Assembly: GCA_965223215.1 (NCBI GenBank)
Contig: CBDCVZ010000010.1
Coordinates: 1,674,001 to 1,738,000, forward strand
Source: JABDMH01 sp965223215
GTDB taxonomy: Bacteria > Bacteroidota > Bacteroidia > Chitinophagales > Saprospiraceae
Length of the DNA stretch: 64,000 nt
Direction: 5' to 3'
Shown here piece after piece: positions 20,701 through 30,114 of this stretch (position 1 is the stretch's first letter; each line of letters begins with the position of its first letter). The notes beneath the pieces are model-generated. The model saw nothing but the letters and a program-made list of their open reading frames with translations, was not told the origin of the DNA and searched no databases. The position numbers and the translations under genes were made by a program.

Positions 20701-22426
20701 AGGGTGCAGGTACCTCAGCCAGACATTCAAATGGGCCTAGGGCAGGACAAGTGAGGGTGGGCATCGTTTGATCGTCAATGGTGAATACCTGGGTACAAGA
20801 TCCTTCGTTCTGACAGCTATCCTGCAGGCGGTAGGTTCTCGAGATTATCGTGGGACAGCTACCGATGATTATATCGGGATCGACCGTGAAAGTGGATTCA
20901 TCAATCCCACAATTATCCATGGCTGATCCTCCGCCAGTTTGGAAAGCTGCATAAGTTGTGAAGGGTGCAGGCAAATCACCGAGACAGGATAAGGTTTGAT
21001 TTGCAGGGCAATTTACGCTGGGGCCAGCGTTGTCATCAATGGTAATGGTGTGCAAGCAGGTAGCGGGGTTACCACAAATGTCCGCAATCATATATTCTCG
21101 GGTAATGGTAGTAGGACAGGCACCTGATTGAAGCTCTTCCACCAGTTGGAAGGAGGCTCGATCGATGGCGCAATTATCCATGGCCTGACCCATATCACCT
21201 TCAAACTCAGTTAGGTCGGCATAAGGTGGAGGCACTTGTCCAAAGCACGAAACCTGCACATCTGCTGGACAGGTCAAGGTTGGTGATGTCACATCATCTA
21301 TCACGATTGACTGCATGCAGGTCATGGTGTTTCCACACAAGTCAGAGATCTGGTATGTCCTGGTGTAGGTAACTGGGCAGGTCATCCCGTTGCTGACATC
21401 CCCAAGATGGACGAAAGACATGGAGTCCAAACCACAATTGTCAGAGGCAATACCACCATCGGAGAGAAAAGCATCGAGGTCGGCATAAGGTGGTGCTTCT
21501 GCCAATGCGCAAGTTCCGGCTGGTGGTGAGGGACAGGTTAATACCGGAGGGGATTGATCAAGAATAAAGTTTCTACGTGTACAAAACAGTGTCGTATTAC
21601 CATCAGTTATCTGAAAGTTTCTCGTGATGGTACGTCCAGGTGCCACTCCACAATTACCAACATCGGTTTGAGAAAGTAAAGTGATCGTCACTGGATTACA
21701 ATCTGCAATTAAACCTTGAGATATGGCTAGAGAGTCTTCCGATACGGAGGTTGTGTCATCAATGCAAACTACATTGACGTCTGCTGGACAGGTGACACCT
21801 AAGGGTGTAAGGGGTGGGATGAAGAAGTCTTCAATTCTTTGACATTTATCGCATTCGAAGCCACCATTGGTGGTAACGGATGCACATGTGGTATTATTTG
21901 CCGTGCTGTACCCTATGATAAAATCGCCAAACTCAATGCAAGCTCCGCAATCAAATGTGAAGGTGCCAACGGTGATGGCAGTGTCAGTTTGACCTGGCAA
22001 GGTATTTACAAAGCAGTCGACCACCACATTTTGTACACCATCAATCGTAAGATTGGTAGCGATGCGGATGGCATAGCGATTGGCCGAGGTTTGATTGGTA
22101 ACACAGACGACGACCGCCGCAGTTACCTCTTCACCCGGTGTGCAGGAGTTGATGGGCATTCCAGTATTGGGATCTGCGATGTAAGCTGGCGTTGAACAAA
22201 GCACAAAGTCTTGAGCATCGCAGTTATCGTTGTTGTGGCACGCGGGGAAAACCTGGCCGCTGGTGGTCCCTGCTATGGTGATGAAGAAGGAAAAAAGCAT
22301 CAACTTAACCGACGATGAAGTTGATATAAGCTCTAAAACATCCGACGCCAGATTTCGGAATCTCGTGCGGAGACCACGGTGGGTTGGTACTAACGAGCGC
22401 AGTGCTTTTTGATGGCGGATTGTCAT
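17771..22426 (-). CDS. T9SS-secreted adhesin with HYR-like repeats and an SdrD-B-type domain
   Basis: A 1551-residue protein. A basic ~40-residue N-terminal extension precedes the hydrophobic signal core (MLFSFFITIAGTTSGQ, residues ~43-58), so either a long signal peptide is used or translation starts at Met43 (position ~22300). After a Cys-rich region come about eight ~85-residue repeats of the form CPA(D/N)...C....P.PY.D...F...GG...DNCG(I/V)D...F...(S/T)G.CP..(I/V)TRTY.I.D.CGN...C.Q.I.IDD, which are HYR-like immunoglobulin-fold modules. Residues ~1240-1330 (IGNIVWLDENRDGVQNPDEP) are an SdrD B-like calcium-binding domain. The last ~85 residues (VVYPNPVRDELIL...GTYWLKV) are a type-A T9SS sorting domain. 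A role as a surface-attached adhesin is inferred from the architecture. Confidence 0.9.
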   Translation of the reverse strand: MTIRHQKALRSLVPTHRGLRTRFRNLASDVLELISTSSSVKLMLFSFFITIAGTTSGQVFPACHNNDNCDAQDFVLCSTPAYIADPNTGMPINSCTPGEEVTAAVVVCVTNQTSANRYAIRIATNLTIDGVQNVVVDCFVNTLPGQTDTAITVGTFTFDCGACIEFGDFIIGYSTANNTTCASVTTNGGFECDKCQRIEDFFIPPLTPLGVTCPADVNVVCIDDTTSVSEDSLAISQGLIADCNPVTITLLSQTDVGNCGVAPGRTITRNFQITDGNTTLFCTRRNFILDQSPPVLTCPSPPAGTCALAEAPPYADLDAFLSDGGIASDNCGLDSMSFVHLGDVSNGMTCPVTYTRTYQISDLCGNTMTCMQSIVIDDVTSPTLTCPADVQVSCFGQVPPPYADLTEFEGDMGQAMDNCAIDRASFQLVEELQSGACPTTITREYMIADICGNPATCLHTITIDDNAGPSVNCPANQTLSCLGDLPAPFTTYAAFQTGGGSAMDNCGIDESTFTVDPDIIIGSCPTIISRTYRLQDSCQNEGSCTQVFTIDDQTMPTLTCPALGPFECLAEVPAPYPDYGAFSAAGGSNMDNCGVVEGTFTLLSETGPSGLCPMVIVRTYAISDSCDNQGTCTQTITIDDDTYPIILCPPNASVACAGALGTPYTDLAAFLAAGGSVDDNCGIDAGTFALDDQISSGSCPTTITRTYGISDTCGNRSNCTQTLQISDQSPPTITCPADLNYECLEDVPPPYADLLAFQNDGGTATDNCGFDANTFSITETVTGSCPIIIRRTYSLKDLCGNTGSCQQVITVEDVSAPQINNCAANVVVGCRDTEPTLADLPVSSETIASLGITDNCQASLVLSHMDMGPTIDGCSYTFTRRYYVVDGCLNIDSCDQLYFFTYDTTAPVISGLEGIEFLVTIGCDDDFPAAPAVTAYDDCVGALSVDFQQVADANGCLSDGITRRWSVTDACGNTEVVVQRLSREDLSAPRLIRGPDTTLQCGAEIPENIYEIEDDGCTLVRHEVREETIGSDCICEYTLLRIWTIWDACNTVIDTQRIEIKDTQAPEIELVNPNLVGVEHGGIVVSYVCDLPRVYPSDINVSDCCETGDVFVYDSLIAADKCEIFGYYRRWKCGYIVSDACGNSTEFSFYMDQYDTLPPEFQVDSTFVDYELDCGDSLPPLPDVQIVDNCTPEPLLTLEIDTIGIDADTFAIVRTWEAKDPCGNTASISQVVSYCGFELDSFAATIGNIVWLDENRDGVQNPDEPGINGILVNIYQDQNMDGIGDHGILKSRITSTRHGTKGAYYFDNIAPGTYLIEFVLGDEYQFTEPYMGEDATMDSDVDPSTGISQPIVVGPGMMEISVDAGLVQESRSLELTHFEVRPANCHYELLWTVSDGEVDAYLEIEYSPDGFTFHKLGLVALEGIGSADYQFLHQKPQLDNYYRLKLVQADGTISISEVIYAAEPCAGNLQVVVYPNPVRDELILQYQNGTGGTLSLELFDALGKRIFQRQLSNPGQDDFYALGMGKQPEGTYWLKVTDRANSKLLPIVKIR

Positions 22427-22937
22427 AAGGCTAAATTTAGATTAATAGATATATATATCTATATGATAAACAGCACTATATATCAAATTTTGCATATGCC
22501 CAGGTATCTTAAATAGAGAGCGAGGCAAGTTCGGAGTCGCGGATTACAATTCTGGGTGTCGGAATCGAAGGGAAGTGAGAAAAAAAACAAGAAAAAAAGA
22601 GTGGAATCTTCTCTTTCCAATGGATTGACCGTCTTCTAATTCCATTGAAACTTCGTCTGCCCAGTTGGGTTAGAAGCTTTCTGGACCAAAATATGTAACC
22701 AATACTTGATATATACTGCATTCTCCTTGAGTTGTATATACCTCAATGGTCTACTCCGTAAAATTGGGGCTGTTCATAGGGGTGGGAATCGCCTACCAAT
22801 ATGATCCAAAGTTTGTGCCATAGCTTGTTTAAGCTGGAGCTCCTAAGTCCTTGGATAGATATTTAAAGTCCTCGAAAATCGCAAGGCGAGATTAGGTTAT
22901 CACTCATAATAATAATACCCAACTCCCCTGGGGGAGC
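22427..22937. other. Intergenic region with AT-rich palindrome
   Basis: This stretch lies upstream of the HYR adhesin gene. Its first 70 bp are very AT-rich and contain an 18-bp perfect palindrome, ATAGATATATATATCTAT, at 22445-22462, about 20 bp before the start codon. A weak stem (TTTCCAATGGA against TCCATTGAAA, near 22615-22650) is also visible. No gene was recognised. Confidence 0.35.
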
Positions 22938-23234
22938 TCAAGTTGCCCACCTTTTAAAACCCTCATTCACCAGCGTCTGGGTTATCTCGGTCAGAGGAGC
23001 CACAGCAATAACATCTTCCAATGAAAATAGTAGTCAGAAGGAAAATTCACCACCTTGGCAACAAGCAGAAAAATTTGATCTCTGGAAGTCTTTCAGCGCC
23101 GATTCAGCTAACATCCACCAATGGAAAGCAGACTCTTCCTCTGGCAACCCCTCTGGGTGGTGGCTCATGAGGGGATTACCAGCAGAAATTACCATCTGTG
23201 AAACTAGTGGTAAAAGTTGGCAAGTCTGATCCAA
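22938..23234 (-). pseudogene. Possible decayed gene fragment downstream of the sulfotransferase
   Basis: Directly after the sulfotransferase stop, and in the same frame, ~66 codons are open (including EEESAFHWWMLAESALKDFQ). They are interrupted by one TGA (23034-23036) and then continue for 31 more coding-like codons (LLFSLEDVIAVAPLTEITQ) to a stop at 22938-22940. The composition resembles real protein, but no family is recognised. It may be the remnant of a separate gene, or a lost C-terminal extension. Confidence 0.3.
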
Positions 23235-23918
23235 TCAATCTACCGACGGCACTTTCCCAGATCGAATCATGGCTAGATTGTTTTTAAATTTGTGTCGTTC
23301 ATTGGTCCTGGGAAAGGGGTAGGATGGAACAGGCACATCGAGGAATTGACAAAGTGGTTCCCAACCGTCTCCGACGTTAAAAACCAACAAGTCTTCGGCT
23401 GGGATATTGGATTTCACCTGTTCTTGGTGTTCAACATAGGCATTAATCATATAGTCTTTGTCGTGAATTTTGCCTTCATACACATGATCCCAGAGATAAT
23501 CAACAAGTGCAAATACTGGCATTAAATCTCTCATCCGTTTACTAAACGGCAATTTGGTTAAAATTTTTAGTTTCTGAATAAAATTGGGACTGGCTGTGAA
23601 AATTGTCTGCCTTGCACTCTCGTACCACGACTCTGGATCTCTGGCAGTAAGTATAACCTTGGATCCGGGAAAATAATTATATAGTTCTTGATAGAGCAAA
23701 AAACCCGGATAGTCGACGGTTGATTGATAACCCTCGAAAAGCGCATCCCAATCGGTGGAGCCTTGGTTATATGCTTCTTTCCAATAGGTAACACGTGAAG
23801 GATTTTCGAAGAGCTCATACATATGATAGGTTGGGCCAAATCCCAACTTCTCCAGTGCAACCTTCATCGAGACGGTGCCCGTTCGCCCATTTCCTGCACC
23901 AATAATTTTTAATGGCAT
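23235..23918 (-). CDS. Sulfotransferase-family P-loop protein
   Basis: A 227-residue protein close to the normal length of the small sulfotransferase family found in many bacteria and eukaryotes (Sulfotransfer_4 type). The N-terminal GAGNGRTGTVSMKVALEKLGF forms the 5'-phosphosulfate (PAPS) binding loop. LTARDPESWYESA in the middle is the 3'-phosphate binding motif. The YHMYELF and WDALFEGYQSTVDYPG segments are characteristic of this subfamily. There is no signal peptide, so it acts in the cytosol; the acceptor substrate cannot be told. A 27-bp gap separates it from the upstream NIPSNAP-like gene, so the two may be co-transcribed, although no functional link is evident. Confidence 0.88.
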   Translation of the reverse strand: MPLKIIGAGNGRTGTVSMKVALEKLGFGPTYHMYELFENPSRVTYWKEAYNQGSTDWDALFEGYQSTVDYPGFLLYQELYNYFPGSKVILTARDPESWYESARQTIFTASPNFIQKLKILTKLPFSKRMRDLMPVFALVDYLWDHVYEGKIHDKDYMINAYVEHQEQVKSNIPAEDLLVFNVGDGWEPLCQFLDVPVPSYPFPRTNERHKFKNNLAMIRSGKVPSVD

Positions 23919-23945
23919 ACCTCAAATTTTAGTGACTAAATAATT

Positions 23946-24701
23946 CTATTCTCGCACCCAAACTAGTTTGCCATTGCCACCACCAAAAATTGATTCCAAA
24001 ACACTTTCTCCCGACTCGTTTGTAGCCGAAATTGGACCAGAAAAAGTCAATTTATCTTTGTCTATTGAATATGCCCAGGTCACGGTAATACCAACATTCT
24101 CGCCATTTGAAGTGTAATCAGAAGTTTCGACTAAGACATCGGGTGTGATGTAATAATGTCCCATCATCGACCATGAATGTCCTTCAGTTGGTTTGTAGAT
24201 AAATGCAAACTTGTCATTAGCGTAGAATTTTCTCTGCAATGGATCGCTCTTTGTGCCCTTGGTATTATTTGTTTCCACGAGCAGCCAGTTGCCACTAAGG
24301 GGATCATTTAACTTATACATGAAGGCGGTTTCTTCCTTTAATACTAGTTCATCATGTTTAGATATCTGCCGTGACAAGGCCTCTTCACCCCCAGCCAATT
24401 CGATCATTTTTGCATAGACTTTAGGATCTGCTGAGTCTGAAAAAGCTTCGTTCAATGACATGCTTGGAGGCATTGGGATAGTTACTTGTAGATCCCAGGG
24501 GCCTGACGCATATCGATAAACTTCTACTGCCGTACCGGGGCTGGCATAGGCAGGTTGAAAGATTTTTGTTCCAATGGCCAAGCCTTCATCAACCATTCCG
24601 TGGTGATATTTTGTTTGGAACACTTTGTAAATTTGCTGCTGACCATAGGTAATCGTTGTGGAAATCCAGATAATCAGAAGACAAAAGGCCGGTGTTTGCA
24701 T
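23946..24701 (-). CDS. Exported NIPSNAP-like / lipocalin-like two-domain protein
   Basis: A 251-residue protein with a signal peptide (FCLLIIWISTTITYGQ). Residues ~20-125 form a ferredoxin-like alpha/beta domain (HHGMVDEGLAIGTKIF..AY...G..VEVYRYASGPWDLQVTIPMP). It is clearly homologous to the whole 135-residue protein encoded at 36288-36695 (KKGMADQGMEIGMKYF...G.KTKVIRFFSGNWDAQIMIP). Residues ~140-250 (LNDPLSGNWLLVETN..KG..SDPLQRKFY) resemble a small lipocalin-like barrel. It is periplasmic or outer-membrane associated by inference; its substrate is unknown. It lies 104 bp downstream of the hybrid sensor gene on the same strand. Confidence 0.6.
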   Translation of the reverse strand: MQTPAFCLLIIWISTTITYGQQQIYKVFQTKYHHGMVDEGLAIGTKIFQPAYASPGTAVEVYRYASGPWDLQVTIPMPPSMSLNEAFSDSADPKVYAKMIELAGGEEALSRQISKHDELVLKEETAFMYKLNDPLSGNWLLVETNNTKGTKSDPLQRKFYANDKFAFIYKPTEGHSWSMMGHYYITPDVLVETSDYTSNGENVGITVTWAYSIDKDKLTFSGPISATNESGESVLESIFGGGNGKLVWVRE

Positions 24702-24805
24702 AATGATCTAGTTTTGTTGCTTTAAAGATCGCTACCATCCAAGCAACCTATTGTACCAGGTAGGTCAAAAGTTGTACTCCCTAAATCATTATAGGTCAAG
24801 AATGC

Positions 24806-27800
24806 TCAAAACGGCGTTTTGTGAAGGTGTTCTCTGCGATAGACAGAAGGTGTATTTCCAAATTTTTGTTTAAAAATACGGCTGAAGTAACTCTGGCTTT
24901 TGAAGCCGGTCTTAAAAGTTATTTCTCGCAAAGTTAGATCTGACTGCAAGAGGTAGTCAGTCGCCTTTTTCAATCGGTAGCTCCTGATGTAGTCTGCAAT
25001 AGACTGATCGGTTATGGCTTTAAGTTTGCGGTATAATTGGCTTTGACTAAGGAGCATAATCTGAGATAGTTTTCTGGCATCAAAGTCCGTTTGATCAAGA
25101 TGTTGATCGATAGCCGCATGGAGATTTTTTAAGAAAGTGAATTCCCTTTTTTCATTGGCAGTGAGAGAATCAGATAAGTGTGGTGAGCGAAGTCTCTGCA
25201 CGATTTGATGCCTCAGCCTCAGCAAATTTCGAATAGTCAGCATCAAGTTGGCCTCGTCAAAGGGCTTTGTAAGATAGGCGATTGCTCCTGCCGACATGCC
25301 TTTTCTGCGATCTTCCAATGTCACCTTGGCGGTAAGAATAACTACTGGAATGTGGCTGGTCAGATCGTCCTGTCTCAATCTTTTAGTGAGTTGGAGACCG
25401 TCCATAACTGGCATCATCAGATCAGTCAAGATTAAGTCTGGTACCAGATTCTTAGCCATTTGTAAGCCTTGCTGACCATCCTTTGCATGATGAAATTCAA
25501 ATTGTGGTACAAGTAATCCGTGCAGATAGGACGCAATATCATCACAATCTTCAACCAAGAGAATGAGTTCACGGCCGTTTTCTTCATTGATGCTCGAAAA
25601 CGTTTGCAGCGGAACTGATTCATTGTTAAGCTGCTGGACTTGTGGCGAATAACCCATTTCTTGAGTACCCTTTAGTGGCAGAGCAATGCGAAACTGAGCG
25701 CCATGCGGCACCACGTTTTCAACAGATACCGATCCACCCATTAATTTCATGAACTCCTTAACAACTGCTAAACCAATGCCAGTACCAGTGGCAGATGGAA
25801 AACTGGGATCATCCACCTGATAAAACCTTTCGAATATTTTATTTTGTAAATGCGAAGGAACACCGGGACCCTGATCGGCAACTGTCAGAAAAAAATACTG
25901 GGAATGATCATCCACTCGACAGTCTATTGTCACTTCGGATTCTCGGGTCGAAAATTTTAAGGCATTAGAAACTAGATTATAAAAGACGGTGCCCATCATG
26001 TCACAATCATATCTAAAGAAAATCTTCTTTTGATTTGTTTTGAATTTTATATTGATCTCTTTCCTTGAAGCGAGGGGTTGCAAGCTTTTGATCACACCTT
26101 GAACCTGTGGAACAATATTGCTAAACTGCGGGTGACTTTTAAGCACGCCACTCTCGAGTTTTGCTAGGTTTAACATCTGGTTTACAATTCGAAGCAGCGT
26201 ATCACTATTTCTGAGAATTTGTTCCTTCTTATGTGAATTGCCTTCAATTTGTTTCGCAACTCCCATAATCACCGTGAGTGGTGTTCTAAACTCATGGCTG
26301 ACATTCGTAAATAGCCGATTTTTTGTTCGATCTAGCTCCAAAAGCCGCACTGCCCTATTTTTTTCGAGTTCTAACCGTTGCTTGGTCATCAATGTGCGCC
26401 GTTGGAACCTGAGATACCCTATGATTGTCGATAAGCCTACTAAAAAGTACAGTAGATAAGCCCACCATTGCTGGTACCAGGGAAAGTTAATCTCGATCGG
26501 GGCTACAAACGCTTGACTCATTTGTACACCATGTGCATTGGTAGCTTTTATCTCAAGTAGGTGTTTGCCAGGCGGCAACCCACTTAAGACAATTTGATGG
26601 CTTTTGTCGAGGTCAACCCAGTTTTTCTGATTGGGTGATAACCGATAGGCGTAAGTATTTTTGAAGGACTGGTCAAAGTGCAATGCTGTAAAATCAATTT
26701 TAATATTGTTTTCATTGTGATTCAATTGGGCAAGATCTTGCTCGAGGATAGTCCGATCATCAACTTGGATCTTTGAAATTGCAATGACTGGTTCGACACC
26801 ATTAGGTGAGTATTCTGCAGGGTTAACTTGCACAAAGCCTCCTGCTGCCCTGGCAAAATAGAGTCGGCCCTTACTATCTTCAAATGCGATTGGTCTTAAA
26901 TGATCACCCATATCTAACTCGTAGAATCGCTGGCTGGCGACATCTATTCTGCAAATAGTATGATTTGAACTCAACCAAAGCGCTCCGTACTTATCCTGGT
27001 AGATATTGTTTATCCGATATGGAATATTCCCATTGACATATGACTCGAAAATATATTTACCTCCATCTGATGGTTTACCTCTAAATAGGCCTTTTCCATT
27101 TGTGCCTAACCAAATTTCACCTTTCATGTCATGAAGCATTGACAAGACATCGATATTAGGTGAAATCCTCTCCCAGTCACGATCAGCATGTAGTATAAAT
27201 ACACCCGCTGTGGAAAGCACATACAGGTTGGAATCTATCACTTGCAAATCACTGATAGTATGGTTTGGTAAGGGTAAAGTAGATGGGATGAAAGACCGGT
27301 TGCTACGCTCCCACCTCCAAATCTGATTTGAGCTGGCTTGCCGCAACCAGCAGTTACCAGCAGGGTCGATGGCAACTTGCTTAAAATCATTGGTAGGATC
27401 ATATTCTGGCGTGACTAGTATCTGATGAAAAAGGATCTCTTTGCCATTTGGTTCAACAATCATCAATCCTTGTTCGGTGGCCACCCAAATTGCTTCATCA
27501 CTTACGCTAATATCATTTACATATGGGCTATGAATCATCCCATTATGAGCAACCAAATATTCAATTGGTTCATGATTACTCTGCAGGCAAATCTCCCTGA
27601 TCCCCACATTAAATATGGTGGCTCTGCTGAGCATGTTGATCCTTACATATCTCGCTACCTGGTCTATTACAATAACTGAAGTCTCATAGACCTTAGCTGG
27701 TTCATCAATAGTCAACCAATCGGTACCATTAAGTGATGTCTGGATATTATAGTGCTGTGGTCGCCCAGACCAATCGATCATCATGTTACTTAGGCTGATT

Positions 27801-29527
27801 GGCCTTTCAAGATCCACGGTAAAATTTTGGGGTGAGTAGTAAAGAGACGCCCATCGCGTGGTCAAATCTCCGTCAACCGCATACTTACCTTCATACTTCG
27901 AATATTCGGTACTGGATGCAACAATTGGTTTATTAAGCGCTTGGTTTTTAAGAAAATCTCCTTGTGAGAGGTCCATAGCAAAGAGGCCCATGTCAGTGCC
28001 AATCCAAAGTTGATGATGATCATCACAGACGACGGCATTGATCTTATTAATGGCCTTCTTTTCAGGCATATTGATGGTCGCTATTTGGTGGTCACGTATT
28101 ATATTCAGCTTGTCATTTAGGCTGCTGATCCAAATATTCCCATACTGGTCTTCCAGAAAATCGGTTACTTCTGACAAACCCTGGCTTGTCTGATCTTCAG
28201 TTTTATTCAGGTATATGTGATGAAAAGGTATGCGTGATTGATAGGTGAAAATACCATGATTGCTGCTTACCCAGATCAAACCACTTCTATCAACTAAACC
28301 ATTTTTGATGAGCGCCTGGCCCTCTGATGTGTAGGCTTGCTTAGCAAGGTAGCCGTAATCTTTCAGCTCCCCCAACGCTGATCTCTGACCGTGCAGCTTG
28401 GCATCCAAGACGCTGAAGGCCCAAATACGTTCTTGCGGTGTTTCTCCGAAAGGCAGACAGTAGTTGACTTGCTCGGCTAAATTATAGGCCATGCTGGGAT
28501 GAATATCATCGAATTTGTTGAGGTTATTTACGAAATACCATTTGCGTTCAAATTCCTTGGTATTTGGATCATAAGTTACCAGTTGGTCTCTACGCGATAT
28601 CCAGATCAGTCCTTGACGATCTTCATATAAATGCATTACCTCCACAAAATCAACCTCATCTGCAGGGTTTGGATCTCCTGTAATTCTCTCCAGGCCAGCC
28701 CCCTCTTTGAGGAAAAGACCATGTCTACCACCCATCCAAAATCGTCCTGACGCATCGCGTAAAAAGCATGTAATTTGAAAGTCTTCTTCTGGCTCCCCAA
28801 AAAAAGAAGACGGTATCTCCTCCATTAGATGATTTGATCGATACTTAAAAAGATCACCTTGCTTGGTGCTGAACCATACATGTCCCTCCAGATCGGATTC
28901 AATGGCAGGAAACCCATTAAATGAGAAGATGGCAAAAGAATCCATGGGGAAGGTGGTGTCAATCTTAAGCTCAAGGGCATCTGGTGAAAACTGTATGCGC
29001 ATCAACTTTAAGCTGGAACCGTACATACACCAAATAGTACCGTTTTGCTCAATATATATAGACTGAACCGGCTGCTTCCCATCTCGGTTTGGTATAATCC
29101 GCTCTACCAATAGGTGCCTGACAGGATCAATAATATGCAATCCAAAGCTTGAACCTACTACAATCCACTGCTTCCAGTTTTCGATGGCATAAATACATTG
29201 ATCTCTAAGGTGATTCTCTGGTTCCCACTGGTCAATAGGATTGAACCACGAATAACCGTCATAGCGAACAATACCTTTGTCCGTTCCCACCCAAATAAAT
29301 CCCTGCTGGTCTTCAAGTAGCGCGTTGGCCATTCTACTTGGTAAGCCGTGTGTCGTCGTAAAATGATTTGCCTCCCAATCCGTCGATTGAGAAAAACCCA
29401 AAGAGCTACCGATCATGATCATCGCAGAAAATATCGACAAATGAACCACCTCGCGAATTAGAGGCGAAAAATCACTACACCCTTTGCGGCTAGAGATGGA
29501 ATGGATGGTATGCATTACTCTAATCAA
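24806..29527 (-). CDS. Hybrid two-component system protein (sensor kinase-receiver-AraC) with F5/8C insert
   Basis: A 1573-residue one-protein phosphorelay. After a signal region (~residues 30-46) come periplasmic two-component propeller repeats (G.PS.....L.D..GFIWVGTD.GI.RYDG...). They are interrupted near residues 540-660 by an F5/8 type C (discoidin-like) domain (ASSTEYSKYEGKYAVDGDLTTRW, then FTVDLE, then YNIQTSLNGTDW). The propeller resumes and ends in a Y_Y_Y domain (FTALHFDQSFKNTYAYRL). A membrane helix (WWAYLLYFLVGLSTIIGYL) leads to HisKA (FTNVSHEFRTPLTVIMG, phospho-His), a HATPase (NLVSNALKFS, DQGPGVP, GTGIGLAVV), a receiver (LILTDLMMPVMDG) and a C-terminal AraC HTH. Such proteins usually sense carbohydrate breakdown products, but no polysaccharide-utilisation genes are adjacent here. 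Confidence 0.92.
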   Translation of the reverse strand: MIRVMHTIHSISSRKGCSDFSPLIREVVHLSIFSAMIMIGSSLGFSQSTDWEANHFTTTHGLPSRMANALLEDQQGFIWVGTDKGIVRYDGYSWFNPIDQWEPENHLRDQCIYAIENWKQWIVVGSSFGLHIIDPVRHLLVERIIPNRDGKQPVQSIYIEQNGTIWCMYGSSLKLMRIQFSPDALELKIDTTFPMDSFAIFSFNGFPAIESDLEGHVWFSTKQGDLFKYRSNHLMEEIPSSFFGEPEEDFQITCFLRDASGRFWMGGRHGLFLKEGAGLERITGDPNPADEVDFVEVMHLYEDRQGLIWISRRDQLVTYDPNTKEFERKWYFVNNLNKFDDIHPSMAYNLAEQVNYCLPFGETPQERIWAFSVLDAKLHGQRSALGELKDYGYLAKQAYTSEGQALIKNGLVDRSGLIWVSSNHGIFTYQSRIPFHHIYLNKTEDQTSQGLSEVTDFLEDQYGNIWISSLNDKLNIIRDHQIATINMPEKKAINKINAVVCDDHHQLWIGTDMGLFAMDLSQGDFLKNQALNKPIVASSTEYSKYEGKYAVDGDLTTRWASLYYSPQNFTVDLERPISLSNMMIDWSGRPQHYNIQTSLNGTDWLTIDEPAKVYETSVIVIDQVARYVRINMLSRATIFNVGIREICLQSNHEPIEYLVAHNGMIHSPYVNDISVSDEAIWVATEQGLMIVEPNGKEILFHQILVTPEYDPTNDFKQVAIDPAGNCWLRQASSNQIWRWERSNRSFIPSTLPLPNHTISDLQVIDSNLYVLSTAGVFILHADRDWERISPNIDVLSMLHDMKGEIWLGTNGKGLFRGKPSDGGKYIFESYVNGNIPYRINNIYQDKYGALWLSSNHTICRIDVASQRFYELDMGDHLRPIAFEDSKGRLYFARAAGGFVQVNPAEYSPNGVEPVIAISKIQVDDRTILEQDLAQLNHNENNIKIDFTALHFDQSFKNTYAYRLSPNQKNWVDLDKSHQIVLSGLPPGKHLLEIKATNAHGVQMSQAFVAPIEINFPWYQQWWAYLLYFLVGLSTIIGYLRFQRRTLMTKQRLELEKNRAVRLLELDRTKNRLFTNVSHEFRTPLTVIMGVAKQIEGNSHKKEQILRNSDTLLRIVNQMLNLAKLESGVLKSHPQFSNIVPQVQGVIKSLQPLASRKEINIKFKTNQKKIFFRYDCDMMGTVFYNLVSNALKFSTRESEVTIDCRVDDHSQYFFLTVADQGPGVPSHLQNKIFERFYQVDDPSFPSATGTGIGLAVVKEFMKLMGGSVSVENVVPHGAQFRIALPLKGTQEMGYSPQVQQLNNESVPLQTFSSINEENGRELILLVEDCDDIASYLHGLLVPQFEFHHAKDGQQGLQMAKNLVPDLILTDLMMPVMDGLQLTKRLRQDDLTSHIPVVILTAKVTLEDRRKGMSAGAIAYLTKPFDEANLMLTIRNLLRLRHQIVQRLRSPHLSDSLTANEKREFTFLKNLHAAIDQHLDQTDFDARKLSQIMLLSQSQLYRKLKAITDQSIADYIRSYRLKKATDYLLQSDLTLREITFKTGFKSQSYFSRIFKQKFGNTPSVYRREHLHKTPF

Positions 29528-29569
29528 TATGACTTAAAACTTCTGATGGCCAATTGACATTGAAAATTC

Positions 29570-29577
29570 CAAATTTA
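29570..29577 (-). promoter_or_regulatory. Candidate Bacteroidota -7 box for the hybrid sensor gene
   Basis: Read on the minus strand the sequence is TAAATTTG, an exact match to the Bacteroidota -7 consensus TAnnTTTG, about 43 bp upstream of the hybrid sensor start codon. No clear TTTG -33 box sits at the expected distance, so this is tentative. Confidence 0.3.
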
Positions 29578-30114
29578 TATAATTGCCCTTTCCACGATAA
29601 GACTGTAGTTACTTCCACGTTTCCCACCATATTAAGTGTCCACTTGATTACAATTAGGTGAGCATTTTACACATGATTGATCTACCATATCATGCAAGCT
29701 AAATCGGTACAAGCCAGAGCAATTAGTAATACCTCAAAAATTCTTGACTCTGGTTTATGATGGCCGTCTGGTGGTCCAATTCGTTCATTACCCACTTCTT
29801 ATCCAGGCTAATTCTTCGCTCCTAGCCAGCTTGCTTTTATAAGTTACAACAAATTTGGAAATAGCCGAATCAAAAAAATTCTGAATATAGTCTGCTGACA
29901 ATCTTGTCACCCCGAATCAATTTGTTTTGCAATAGGCAGATAATCTGGTGAGCCGTTTATTAGATTGGGGCCCGATGTATAAATAATGAATGGTTAGTAG
30001 TTCAGTCAGATAAATAGCAGGCCGTAAGATTGAATTTCCCGTCATAAAAATAAAGTTACGTTCGATGACAATTTCCTACTAGTCACCAATTCTATGGTAC
30101 AAATCCTATTAAGA
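29578..30114. other. Gene-poor region with possible remnants
   Basis: No intact gene. On the minus strand around 29737-29825 about 30 codons are open and coding-like (NELDHQTAIINQSQEFLRYY then stop). They have no start and no recognisable family. The rest is AT-rich and featureless by eye. Confidence 0.3.

Noticed and set aside
22920..22945. CAACTCCCCTGGGGGAGCTCAAGTTG as a terminator hairpin
   Set aside because: The stem is imperfect, and no T-run follows on either strand.
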